Assembly (NCBI RefSeq): GCF_024584435.1
Contig: NZ_CP102197.1
Span: forward strand, 992,001-1,056,000
DNA: 64,000 nucleotides
Source of the DNA: Schaalia odontolytica
Lineage (GTDB): Bacteria; Actinomycetota; Actinomycetes; Actinomycetales; Actinomycetaceae
Reading direction: 5' to 3'
Numbering within the stretch: position 1 is the first letter of the stretch; every line of letters begins with the position of its first letter. Under the pieces are notes generated by a model that worked only from the letters and a program-made list of their open reading frames with translations, was not told the DNA's origin and searched no databases. Positions 1-8,425 of the stretch are shown piece by piece. Both the position numbers and the translations under genes were made by a program.

Positions 1-706
1 GCGGCAGCGTCGCGATCGGATAGGATCCCGCACCGCTCACCTGCTCAAAGGCCACGCCCTGATCGTCGATCAGCCAGTATCCGCCGCCAGACTCCTCCAC
101 GGCGACCCCCACGCGCATCGACACGGTAATGCGCAGGCTCGTCGGCCAGCGGCGCGACACCGACGCCGATCTGACCGCGACGTTGGATTCGACCGCTCGC
201 GCAACGGCATCCGTATTCAAACGAGTCAACGGAACCCCCTCAAAGGGAGCGATCGAGGACCTGACGGCTTCGGGCGTTACGAGTGTCCCATCCTGCCCGG
301 CGACCACGACGGAGGAGGAAGACAGGGCGAAGAGCGGCGAGAAGAAGACCGCCCACGTCGTCCCCGCGAGAACCGATGCAACGAAGAGGGCGATCACGAT
401 GCGACGCACGAGGAGCACCCGGCGCGCGCGCGAGCGTTCACGCAGCCGATCCCTCAGGTCGGTCGTGTTCTCTCCTCCCAGGAGGGAAGCCGCATCGGTG
501 GCTGCCACCGGAGTGGCAAGAGCGTCTCGCACCGTGCGAGGCTCCAACGCCGTGCCCTGCCGGGCACGGCCTGGATCTCTCGACGTCGCTTCTTCGGGCG
601 AGGCCTCACCGTCCTCGCTCGCGCGTGCCCCGCCCGCGTGCTCGCCGACGGGTTGGGCGGCCTGCGGGCGAGATCCCCCCGGCCGTCGCGGCGTCGGCGG
701 CCTCAT
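1..706 (-). CDS. ftsQ: Cell division protein FtsQ (partial, C-terminus beyond the window)
   Basis: FtsQ/DivIB is the bitopic divisome protein that links the early Z-ring to septal peptidoglycan synthesis. The visible 235 residues show a long Pro/Arg/Gly-rich cytoplasmic tail (about 1-95), one membrane helix (about 98-122, IVIALFVASVLAGTTWAVFF) and the start of the extracellular POTRA region (about 125-195), followed by a stretch containing GGYWLIDDQGVAF that is typical of FtsQ. The ATG overlaps the murC stop as ATGA, so it is translationally coupled as the next gene of the division cluster. The 3' end lies off the left edge; ftsZ would be expected beyond it. Identity rests on domain layout and position. 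Confidence 0.9.
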   Translation of the reverse strand, partial: MRPPTPRRPGGSRPQAAQPVGEHAGGARASEDGEASPEEATSRDPGRARQGTALEPRTVRDALATPVAATDAASLLGGENTTDLRDRLRERSRARRVLLVRRIVIALFVASVLAGTTWAVFFSPLFALSSSSVVVAGQDGTLVTPEAVRSSIAPFEGVPLTRLNTDAVARAVESNVAVRSASVSRRWPTSLRITVSMRVGVAVEESGGGYWLIDDQGVAFEQVSGAGSYPIATLP

Positions 707-2094
707 GAATCCATCCGTTTCCACTCATCGAGAACGTCCTGTCCACAGCGAGTGATCGAGCCAGCACCCATCGTGACGCAGACCCCGCCTCGCGGGGTGA
801 GCCTCGCGGCGCGGCGAGCCGCCTCGTGCATGTCCTCCGCGTAGGAGGCACCGACAACGCGCGAGGCAATCATCCCCGAGTCGACTCCGGGTTCCGGATC
901 CTCACGGGCCCCGTATATCCCGGCAAGAACAACGTGATCCGCTCGCGACAGGGCGCTGGCAAAGCGCTCGGCGAAGATGCGCGTGCGCGAATACAGGTGG
1001 GGCTGGAACACGACCGTGACCTCTCCTCCTGCCGCAACCACGCGGGCCTGCTCGATAGCCGCCTCGACCTCGGTGGGGTGATGCGCGTAGTCGTCGAACA
1101 GCCGGCGGCCGCCCACGGCCCCTCGCGATTCGAAGCGTCGCGCCGCACCCGCATACGTTCCCAAGCCGTCTGCCATTGCCTGTGGCTCGACGCCGCACTC
1201 GATGCCGGCCACCCAGGCGGCCGCCGCGTTGAGCACATGATGTTCGCCGGGGACCGCGAGCCTCAGGCGAGCACGGCGCGGACCCCACGCCAGCGACGCC
1301 GAGGCTCCCTCAGCGTCGACGCTCACATCGCAGATGAGGACATCGGCCTCGCACTGCGAGTGTTCCTCCCTCCCGTAGGTCACGACGCGTGCGCCGAGGC
1401 TCTTGGCGGTGTCCGCCAGACGTGCCGCGCCCGGATCCTCGGCACACGCGACCAGCAACCCACCGGGAACGAGTCGGCGCACGAACTCCACGAAGATCTC
1501 CTCGAACTCCTCGCGCGAGTGGTAGCGATCCAGGTGATCGGGCTCCACGTTGGTCACGATCTCAATCGCCGGGGAGTAGTTCAAGAACGACCCGTCGGAC
1601 TCGTCGGCCTCTGCAACGAAGACCTCGCCGCCGCCCAGATGCGCTCCCGTTCCCAACTGAGGGAGCACGCCGCCGACCGCCACCGACGGATCCAGCCCGC
1701 ATGCCCTCAAAGCGATCGCGAGCATCCCAGACGTGGAGGTCTTCCCGTGCGCCCCGGCCACCGCGACGAAGCGCATCCCAGAGGCAGCCAGCGCCAGGGC
1801 CTGGGAGCGATGGATGACCAGCTGTCCGCGTCGGCGCGCGACAGCCAGCTCGGGATTGTCTTCTCGGATGGCGCTCGACACGACGACGACCGCTTCGGGA
1901 TCGACGTGGGAGGCATCGTGCCCAACATCGACACGCACGCCCACGGAACGCAGGTGATCGAGAACCTGCGACTCTTCGCGGTCCGAGCCCGCGACGACCG
2001 CTCCGCGAGACACCAGCAGTTCGGCAACGACGCTCATCCCCGCTCCGCCGACGCCGATCAGATGAAAACGATCCTGAAGGCTCGGCTCACTCAT
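703..2094 (-). CDS. murC: UDP-N-acetylmuramate--L-alanine ligase MurC
   Basis: MurC adds L-alanine to UDP-MurNAc with ATP, the first peptide-stem step of cytoplasmic peptidoglycan synthesis. At 463 aa it has the normal family length. An N-terminal nucleotide-binding loop GVGGAGM (about residues 14-20), the Mur-ligase ATP loop AGAHGKTS (113-120) and the DESD segment are visible. The ATG overlaps the end of murG by 8 bp and its stop overlaps the ftsQ start, so it is inside one tightly coupled operon. Confidence 0.97.
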   Translation of the reverse strand: MSEPSLQDRFHLIGVGGAGMSVVAELLVSRGAVVAGSDREESQVLDHLRSVGVRVDVGHDASHVDPEAVVVVSSAIREDNPELAVARRRGQLVIHRSQALALAASGMRFVAVAGAHGKTSTSGMLAIALRACGLDPSVAVGGVLPQLGTGAHLGGGEVFVAEADESDGSFLNYSPAIEIVTNVEPDHLDRYHSREEFEEIFVEFVRRLVPGGLLVACAEDPGAARLADTAKSLGARVVTYGREEHSQCEADVLICDVSVDAEGASASLAWGPRRARLRLAVPGEHHVLNAAAAWVAGIECGVEPQAMADGLGTYAGAARRFESRGAVGGRRLFDDYAHHPTEVEAAIEQARVVAAGGEVTVVFQPHLYSRTRIFAERFASALSRADHVVLAGIYGAREDPEPGVDSGMIASRVVGASYAEDMHEAARRAARLTPRGGVCVTMGAGSITRCGQDVLDEWKRMDS

Positions 2095-3211
2095 GTTCGC
2101 CCTTTCTTGCCTGCTCCATGATTAACTCCGTGAGGGCACCCGCCGCCCCCGCGCGTCCCAAAGACCGCGACGCCGCCGCCATGTCGGAGAGCCTGGTCGA
2201 TCCCAGCAAACCGAACACGTTGGACGAGACGAAGTCCGCGGTGAAATCCTTGTCGTCGATGAGCTGAGCGCCGCCGACGCTCACGTGGTCGGCGGCGTTC
2301 AAGCGCTGCTCGCCGTTGCCAATCGGCAACGGCACGTACATGCACGGCAGTCCCAGGGCCTCCATCTCCGCCACGGTCCCGGCCCCCGACCGGCACACGA
2401 CGAGGTCCGCCACCGCCAGCGCGTCCTCCATCGTCGTCAGATAGTCGATCACGTGCCACCGTGCCGTCAGCCCGGCCTGCTCGATGGCCGCGCGCACGGG
2501 AGCATCCTTGCCGCGTCCGGTCAGGTGAATGACCTGCACACCGTCGGGAAGCGCCCGCGCAGCCTCCGTCATCGACTCGTTCACGTGTTGGGCGCCCAGG
2601 GAGCCTCCCGTCACGAGGAGTGTGGGAGCCTCGGCATCGACACCGAGGCGCTGCGCGGCCTCACGGCGAGCACGCGCAGCGCCATCGTGCTCCCGCCGAC
2701 ACGCGGCCAGCTCCGCGATAGCGGCGCGCAGGGGTAGACCCGTGACGACCGTGCGTCCACTTCGAGCGGCGAGCGGCGTTGAGGGGAACGTCAGAGCCAC
2801 CACCGCTGCATGGCGAGCCCCCACCTTGTTCGCCAGCCCGGGTCTCGCGTTCTGCTCGTGAATGACGATGGGCACCCCGGCTCGCTTGGCCGCGATGTAG
2901 GCCGGGGTCGACACGTAGCCGCCGAATCCGACGAGGACATCGGCCCCCTCCAGCGCCTGCGAGCACCGCTTCACCGCGTCGGCGAAACGCGCGGGAAGCG
3001 TGAAGAAGGCCAGGGAGGGGCGCCGGGGAAGCGGCACGCGAGGTATCTCGACGAGAGGAAAGCCCGCCGCAGGAACCAGGTCGGACTCCAGCCCCGCCCG
3101 GGTCCCCAACACGACGACGTCGGCGCCTTCCTCGCGCAGCTGCGTCGCAGTCGCCAGCAGCGGATTCACGTGACCGGCGGTCCCGCCGCCGGCCATCACA
3201 ACCTTGACCAT
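2087..3211 (-). CDS. murG: UDP-N-acetylglucosamine--lipid I transferase MurG
   Basis: MurG converts lipid I to lipid II on the inner face of the membrane. The 374 aa protein opens with the donor-site glycine loop GGGTAGHV (residues 8-15) and has the later FGGYVSTP, HEQN and CRSGAGTVAE motifs of the GT28 family. The ATG at 3209-3211 is chosen because AAAGGAG lies just upstream and the protein then begins exactly at the conserved fold (MVKVVMAGG). A longer reading frame runs upstream into ftsW but has no homology-like content. The 3' end overlaps murC. Confidence 0.97.
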   Translation of the reverse strand: MVKVVMAGGGTAGHVNPLLATATQLREEGADVVVLGTRAGLESDLVPAAGFPLVEIPRVPLPRRPSLAFFTLPARFADAVKRCSQALEGADVLVGFGGYVSTPAYIAAKRAGVPIVIHEQNARPGLANKVGARHAAVVALTFPSTPLAARSGRTVVTGLPLRAAIAELAACRREHDGAARARREAAQRLGVDAEAPTLLVTGGSLGAQHVNESMTEAARALPDGVQVIHLTGRGKDAPVRAAIEQAGLTARWHVIDYLTTMEDALAVADLVVCRSGAGTVAEMEALGLPCMYVPLPIGNGEQRLNAADHVSVGGAQLIDDKDFTADFVSSNVFGLLGSTRLSDMAAASRSLGRAGAAGALTELIMEQARKGEHE

Positions 3212-3243
3212 GGAGTCTCCTTTACCCGTGTGCGTGACCCAGT

Positions 3244-4500
3244 CTAGCGAGCCGCGCGTCGCCGGGGGGCCACACGCGGATCGCGTCCGGCCGAGGCCTC
3301 GTCCGGCCTGCCGATCATCCACATTCCGGCGCGCGCCCGCGCAAAGGAGGCGACGACCGCGACGGCGGTAATCGTGAACAAGAAAGAGGACCCGCCGTAG
3401 GACACGAGCGGAAGGGGAACACCGATGACCGGCCCCATCCCCGTCACCGACAACACATTGATGATCGTCTGAACTCCGATCCAGGTCGCCACGCCGGAGG
3501 AGGTGATGATGACGAAGAGGTCGGTGGACTCGCGAGCGACACGAATCATTCCCCACACGAGCAGCCCGAGACACACCAGCACCGCGAGCGTTCCGAGGAG
3601 GCCGAACTCCTCGCCGACGATCGCGAAGATAAAGTCCGTATGCGCGGCCTGCAGATAGTTCCACTTCTCGCGCGATGCACCCGGTCCCAGCCCCGTCAGG
3701 CCCCCCGATCCCAGCGCCCACAGCGAGTGATCGATCTGCTCCGGCGCCGACTCATCGGGGCCCTTGGAGGTCCCCGGAAGAACGGCAAGGATGCGTCGGA
3801 TACGCGTCGGATTGGACAGAACGAGGAGCACCAGCGTCGGAATGGCCACCATGAGGAGACCACCAAACCAGCGCTTGGGCAATCCGGCGACCCACGCGGC
3901 GCCGAGGGCCCCCATCGCCACGACCATCGCGGTTCCCATGTCGCGGCCCAGCATGACCGCACCGAGCGCGACAACGAGCGGCAGGCCCACGGCAACGCCC
4001 ATCGTCTTGATGTCGGAGCGCTTCGACGCCGACTTCGAGACCATGAACGCCAAGAAGACCACGAGGGCGAGTTTGAGAAGCTCCGAGGGCTGAGCCATGA
4101 CGGGGCCGATCTTGACCCAGTTCGCGTTTCCACCCTCGGACCTGCCCAGCGGGCTCAGAACGAGGCCTTGGAATACGAGGGCGGCACCGAAGATGAACGG
4201 GGCCAGGCGCACGAACCAACGCTGCGGAACCAGCTGAACGAAGGTCGCGATCAGCAAAGAGAAAAGGATGATGAGCAGCGGACGCGAGTACGCCGCGTAG
4301 GGGTTCTCTCCCTGCGCAATGGCGGTGACCGTCTGGGCTGAAAAGCCCATGACGAGACCGAAGACGGACAGCAGCAGCGCCGGGATCACGACCAGGTAGT
4401 ACGTGGCGACCGGGCTATCCTCTCGCTGGCGGCCCGAGCCGAAACGTATCCGAGGGAGCGTCACCGTGGGGACGTGCCATCCGCGCTTATTCGTCGCCAC
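3244..4500 (-). CDS. ftsW: Septal lipid II polymerase / SEDS protein FtsW
   Basis: FtsW is the SEDS-family glycosyltransferase that polymerises lipid II at the septum together with the class B PBP FtsI. The 418 aa product has an N-terminal basic cytoplasmic segment, then about ten hydrophobic helices, and the conserved C-terminal part PLPLVSYGGSSF. The GTG at 4498-4500 overlaps the end of murD and is preceded by GGGGGAG at good spacing, so it is preferred to the much longer open frame that runs back through murD. It sits between murD and murG, the standard place. Confidence 0.95.
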   Translation of the reverse strand: MATNKRGWHVPTVTLPRIRFGSGRQREDSPVATYYLVVIPALLLSVFGLVMGFSAQTVTAIAQGENPYAAYSRPLLIILFSLLIATFVQLVPQRWFVRLAPFIFGAALVFQGLVLSPLGRSEGGNANWVKIGPVMAQPSELLKLALVVFLAFMVSKSASKRSDIKTMGVAVGLPLVVALGAVMLGRDMGTAMVVAMGALGAAWVAGLPKRWFGGLLMVAIPTLVLLVLSNPTRIRRILAVLPGTSKGPDESAPEQIDHSLWALGSGGLTGLGPGASREKWNYLQAAHTDFIFAIVGEEFGLLGTLAVLVCLGLLVWGMIRVARESTDLFVIITSSGVATWIGVQTIINVLSVTGMGPVIGVPLPLVSYGGSSFLFTITAVAVVASFARARAGMWMIGRPDEASAGRDPRVAPRRRAAR

Positions 4501-5932
4501 CGGCACTCCCCCACTGGGCACGCAGGCGCGCAACCGCATCGGCAAACGCGTCCCCGCGCTGGCCATAGTTGTCAAACTGGTCCCACGACGCGCACGCCGG
4601 GGCAAACACGACCGTGTCGCCGGGCCGAGACAGGGCAACCGCCTCGTTGACGACCGAGAACATCCAGTCCTCATGCCCGTCAACCTCGACGAAGGGCACC
4701 GCCGGGGCCGCAGCGCGCAGGGATGCAATCAGCGGGCCGCGCTCGGCGCCAATCACGATGACGCCGCGCAGAAGCGGCTCGACCTGGCCGATGAGTTCGG
4801 TGAAGTCCTGGCCCTTGGCGTCTCCGCCCACGATCCAGATCGCGCTGCGCGGGGGGAGACCGGCGAGGGAGGCCCGGGCGGCGTGGGCGTTGGTGGCCTT
4901 GGAGTCATCCACCCACGTCAGATCCGCGACCTCACCGAGGATCGCGCGGCGATGCCCCGCGGGCCGAAATGCGCGCAGGCCTTCTTCGATCGCCTCGGGC
5001 TCCACCCCGTATGCTCGCGCCAGCGCGGCCGCGGCGAGCGCGTCAAGGAGTGCCGCAGCCGAGGGGTGCGCCCCGTAGGCGCCGCCCAAGTCCGAGACAC
5101 GCGCGAGGGCGAGGCCGCGGCGCGCACGATCGTCGATGAAGGCGCGATCCACCAACATCCCCTCCACGATGCCGAGCTGCGACACCGAGGGCACCCCCAG
5201 GGTCACTCCGATGGCGCGCGCCCCTTCGACGACGTCGGCGTTCTCAACCATCGCCTCCACGCGCCGATCGGAGGCGGGATAGACGCAGGCTCGCACCGTG
5301 TTCTCATACACGCGTGCCTTGTCGGCCGCATAGGCCTGCGCGCTCCCGTGCCAATCAAGGTGATCTGAATCCACGTTCAGGCAGACCGACGCCAGGGGGG
5401 AGACGGAACGTGTTGTGTGCAGCTGAAAGCTGGAGAGTTCGACGGCGAAGACCTCGGCGTCGGAGTCGATCGCACGGGTGATCGGCGTGCCGATGTTGCC
5501 CACCTCCTGGACCCTCACTCCCGCGCTCGTCAGGATCTGGCCGAGCATGCCCACCGTCGTCGTCTTGCCGTTTGTGCCGGTAACGGTGAGCCACGGCCTT
5601 CCGGCGTGCGGACCCTCCTCCTGCAAACGCCACGCGAGTTCGACTTCTCCCCACAGGTCGATCCCGCTCTCCTCGCAAGCGGAAAAAATGGGGTGGTGGG
5701 CAGGGACGCCCGGAGAGACAACAACGAGGTCGGGGCGCGCCTCGATAATGGCGGCGGCGAGGGGCACCGGGTCTTCCTCGACATGCACGGCAACGTCGAC
5801 CAGGCCGTTGACGTGTTCTTCCTTGGGCGGTCGCGCGTCAAATGCGCTGACCCTCCAGCCGCGCGAAAGCAACGCCTCGGCGGCTCCCCGGCCCGACTTT
5901 CCCCACCCAAGGACGGCGGCGTGGCGGCTCAT
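4487..5932 (-). CDS. murD: UDP-N-acetylmuramoyl-L-alanine--D-glutamate ligase MurD
   Basis: MurD adds D-glutamate to UDP-MurNAc-L-Ala. The 481 aa protein has the N-terminal Rossmann loop GWGKSGRG, the ATP loop GTNGKTTT (about 109-116) and the central VDDSKATN segment. The ATG overlaps the mraY stop (ATGA); a longer frame to 6031 only reads mraY sequence in another frame. The 3' end overlaps the GTG of ftsW. Normal family length, no oddities. Confidence 0.96.
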   Translation of the reverse strand: MSRHAAVLGWGKSGRGAAEALLSRGWRVSAFDARPPKEEHVNGLVDVAVHVEEDPVPLAAAIIEARPDLVVVSPGVPAHHPIFSACEESGIDLWGEVELAWRLQEEGPHAGRPWLTVTGTNGKTTTVGMLGQILTSAGVRVQEVGNIGTPITRAIDSDAEVFAVELSSFQLHTTRSVSPLASVCLNVDSDHLDWHGSAQAYAADKARVYENTVRACVYPASDRRVEAMVENADVVEGARAIGVTLGVPSVSQLGIVEGMLVDRAFIDDRARRGLALARVSDLGGAYGAHPSAAALLDALAAAALARAYGVEPEAIEEGLRAFRPAGHRRAILGEVADLTWVDDSKATNAHAARASLAGLPPRSAIWIVGGDAKGQDFTELIGQVEPLLRGVIVIGAERGPLIASLRAAAPAVPFVEVDGHEDWMFSVVNEAVALSRPGDTVVFAPACASWDQFDNYGQRGDAFADAVARLRAQWGSAGGDE

Positions 5933-7014
5933 CGAGCGGACACCCACTCCGCGTAGAACATCCCCGCTCCGGCGACGGCGGCTATTGCGGCGATCAACCA
6001 GAAACGGATGACGATGGTGACTTCCTTCCATCCCAGAAGCTCGAAGTGGTGGTGAAGGGGAGCCATGCGGAAGACCCGCTTGCCCGTGGCCTTAAACACG
6101 CCGATTTGGATGACGTCGGAGACGACGACGGCCACGAAGAGACCTCCGATGACGATGGCGAGAACCTGCGTCTGGGTGAGAATCGACAGGCCCGCAACGG
6201 CTCCACCCAGGGCGAGCGCACCGGTGTCACCCATGAAGATCTGGGCGGGGGACGCATTCCACCAGAGGAATCCGGCGAGGGCACCGATGAGGGCGGCACA
6301 GAAGATCGCGAGATCCAGGGGGTCGCGGGTCGCGTAGCAATTCGCCTGATTCGCTCCCGGCATCGTGCAGGACTGAATCCGCTGGAAGTATGCGATGAAG
6401 GTGTACGCGCCGAACACGAAGATGGACACGCCGGCGGCCAGCCCATCCAGGCCATCGGTCAGGTTCGTCGCGTTGGACCACGCCGTGACGATGAGGTTGG
6501 TCCACACGAGGTAGAGGGCCACTCCGAGGGCAAGGCCGGCGAAGCCGAGCGTGAGGGTGGTCGGACGCGCCACCGAGATCGCGAGAGTGCCGGGGTACTC
6601 GTCATAGTCGTTGGGGAAGATGAGGGTGCCCAGCGCAAACAGGGAGGCCACGGCCACCTGCCCGATGATCTTGCCCGAGGGGTGCAGGCCGAGGGAACGT
6701 TGGCGCATGATTTTGATTCCGTCGTCGAGCAGGCCGATGACGCCCAATCCCACGAAGAGGAAGACGAGGAGCACCCCGGACCACGATGGTCCCGCGCCTG
6801 CGACAAAGGATCCGATGAGCCACGCGAGGACCGTCGCCAGGATGATGACGACACCGCCCATCGTCGGCGTGCCGCGCTTGGTCAGGTGCTGCGTCGGCCC
6901 GTCCTGGCGGATGAACTGCCCGTACTGGTGCATCACCAGGAATCGGATGAGCAGCGGCGTGCTCATCACGGACAGCGCCATCGCGATAATGAACGCGGCA
7001 ATGAGTCCAATCAC
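5929..7014 (-). CDS. mraY: Phospho-N-acetylmuramoyl-pentapeptide-transferase MraY
   Basis: MraY moves phospho-MurNAc-pentapeptide onto undecaprenyl phosphate to make lipid I in the membrane. At 361 aa with about ten hydrophobic helices it matches the family. Catalytic aspartate motifs are visible: LLDDGIK near residue 95 and NLTDGLDGLA near 190, plus the C-terminal HHHFE histidine loop. It starts with GTG overlapping the murF stop and ends overlapping murD. Confidence 0.97.
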   Translation of the reverse strand: MIGLIAAFIIAMALSVMSTPLLIRFLVMHQYGQFIRQDGPTQHLTKRGTPTMGGVVIILATVLAWLIGSFVAGAGPSWSGVLLVFLFVGLGVIGLLDDGIKIMRQRSLGLHPSGKIIGQVAVASLFALGTLIFPNDYDEYPGTLAISVARPTTLTLGFAGLALGVALYLVWTNLIVTAWSNATNLTDGLDGLAAGVSIFVFGAYTFIAYFQRIQSCTMPGANQANCYATRDPLDLAIFCAALIGALAGFLWWNASPAQIFMGDTGALALGGAVAGLSILTQTQVLAIVIGGLFVAVVVSDVIQIGVFKATGKRVFRMAPLHHHFELLGWKEVTIVIRFWLIAAIAAVAGAGMFYAEWVSAR

Positions 7015-8408
7015 CGGGTCGTTCCCTTCTCCCGCAGGATGTCAGCTACCTGCCATGACTGTGAACCGTAGGAGCCCTTCACGAGGACGACGGCGCCCTC
7101 CTCGGCGAAGCGCGCCACCAGGCGTGCGGCGTCGCTTGGATCGGAGGCAACCGTGCGATTGGCCACGCCGGAGGCTCCCTCTAGATAGTAGTGGGAGTGC
7201 GCGCCCAGGCCAATGAGTGTGTCGACCCCCGCATCGGCAACCAGCGCGCCGACCTGCTCGTGGAGCGACCGTGATTCCTCCCCCAGCTCCAGCATTTCGC
7301 CGAGAACGGCGATCCTGACCGCGTCGCGCCCGATCGAGGCCAACGCAGCGATCCCCGCTCGCATCGAGTCCAGGTTTGCGTTATACGAATCGTCGATGAG
7401 GGTCAGCGCCGTCCCCTCGATGTCGAGATCGTGAACGTCCATGCGATGCGGGCTCAGCGCTCGCGCCCCGGAGAGTACCGCCGCCACGGTGTCGAGGTCC
7501 ATGCCGAGGGTGAGAGCACCGGCCGCGGCTGCCAGCGCGTTTGAGACGTGATGACGTCCGACAAGCGCCAGCGAGACGGGGGCGCTGCCGCGGGGGGTCA
7601 CGAGCGTGAAAGAGGCCCGATCGGCGCGGTCGGTCCGCACCTCCTCGGCACGCACATCGGCGCGCGGCTCACCCAAGGCGGAGAATCGAACGATCGGCCC
7701 CGTCGCCATCGGCGCCATCGCCTCAACGTTGGGGTCGTCGGTGTTGAGAATGACGGGTCCACCCGGTCGCGTTCCCGCGATCAATTCGGCTTTTGCGGCC
7801 GCGACGCCCTCGAAACCGCCGAACCCTCCCACGTGCGCGTGTCCCACGCACAGCTCAATCGCCACGTCCGGGGAGACAATGTCGGTCAGGTAGGAGATGT
7901 GTCCCGGCCCCGAAGCTCCCATCTCAAGCACGAGGTGTCGCGTCGTTTCGTCGGCCTGGAGGGCGGTCAGGGGAAGGCCGACCTCGTTGTTGAAGGAGAG
8001 CTTGGGCGCCACCGTCGGCCCGTCCTCGGACAGGATCTGGAGCAGCAGGTCTTTGGTGGTGGTCTTACCCACCGATCCCGTCATCGCGATCACGTCCAGT
8101 GTGCCGCGCGAACGAAGCGCGTCCACGTGGGCGCGCGCCAGGTCGCCGAGCGCCCGAGTGGAGTCCTCAACGATGATCTGGGCGACGGCCTCCTCAAGCT
8201 CGCGTTCGGCGATCACGGCAACCGCGCCGCGCTCGATCGCGCCGTGCACGAAGGCGTGCCCGTCCGCGTTCTCACCTCTGCGCGCGACGTAGAGCGATCC
8301 TGCCGACGCCTCCCGAGAGTCCGTGACAACGGTTCCGGTGACGCACGCATCGGGTCCCACCAAGCGGCCCGATACTGCGTCTGCAATCCACTGCGCCGAT
8401 GCCTGCAT
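7011..8408 (-). CDS. murF: UDP-N-acetylmuramoyl-tripeptide--D-alanyl-D-alanine ligase MurF
   Basis: MurF attaches D-Ala-D-Ala to complete the UDP-MurNAc pentapeptide. The 465 aa product carries the ATP loop GSVGKTTTKD (about 111-120) and the MurF segment with DDSYNAN. The ATG at 8406-8408 is preferred because GAAGGAGA lies 6 nt upstream; an in-frame GTG at 8427-8429 overlaps the ftsI stop. It follows ftsI directly: murE, which usually sits between them, is absent here. Confidence 0.95.
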   Translation of the reverse strand: MQASAQWIADAVSGRLVGPDACVTGTVVTDSREASAGSLYVARRGENADGHAFVHGAIERGAVAVIAERELEEAVAQIIVEDSTRALGDLARAHVDALRSRGTLDVIAMTGSVGKTTTKDLLLQILSEDGPTVAPKLSFNNEVGLPLTALQADETTRHLVLEMGASGPGHISYLTDIVSPDVAIELCVGHAHVGGFGGFEGVAAAKAELIAGTRPGGPVILNTDDPNVEAMAPMATGPIVRFSALGEPRADVRAEEVRTDRADRASFTLVTPRGSAPVSLALVGRHHVSNALAAAAGALTLGMDLDTVAAVLSGARALSPHRMDVHDLDIEGTALTLIDDSYNANLDSMRAGIAALASIGRDAVRIAVLGEMLELGEESRSLHEQVGALVADAGVDTLIGLGAHSHYYLEGASGVANRTVASDPSDAARLVARFAEEGAVVLVKGSYGSQSWQVADILREKGTTR

Positions 8409-8425
8409 GTTTCTCTCCTTCGCAC

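Noticed and set aside
2087-3721. Long N-terminal extension of murG
   Set aside because: The extension lies inside ftsW in another frame; the MurG fold and a good ribosome site define the start at 3211.
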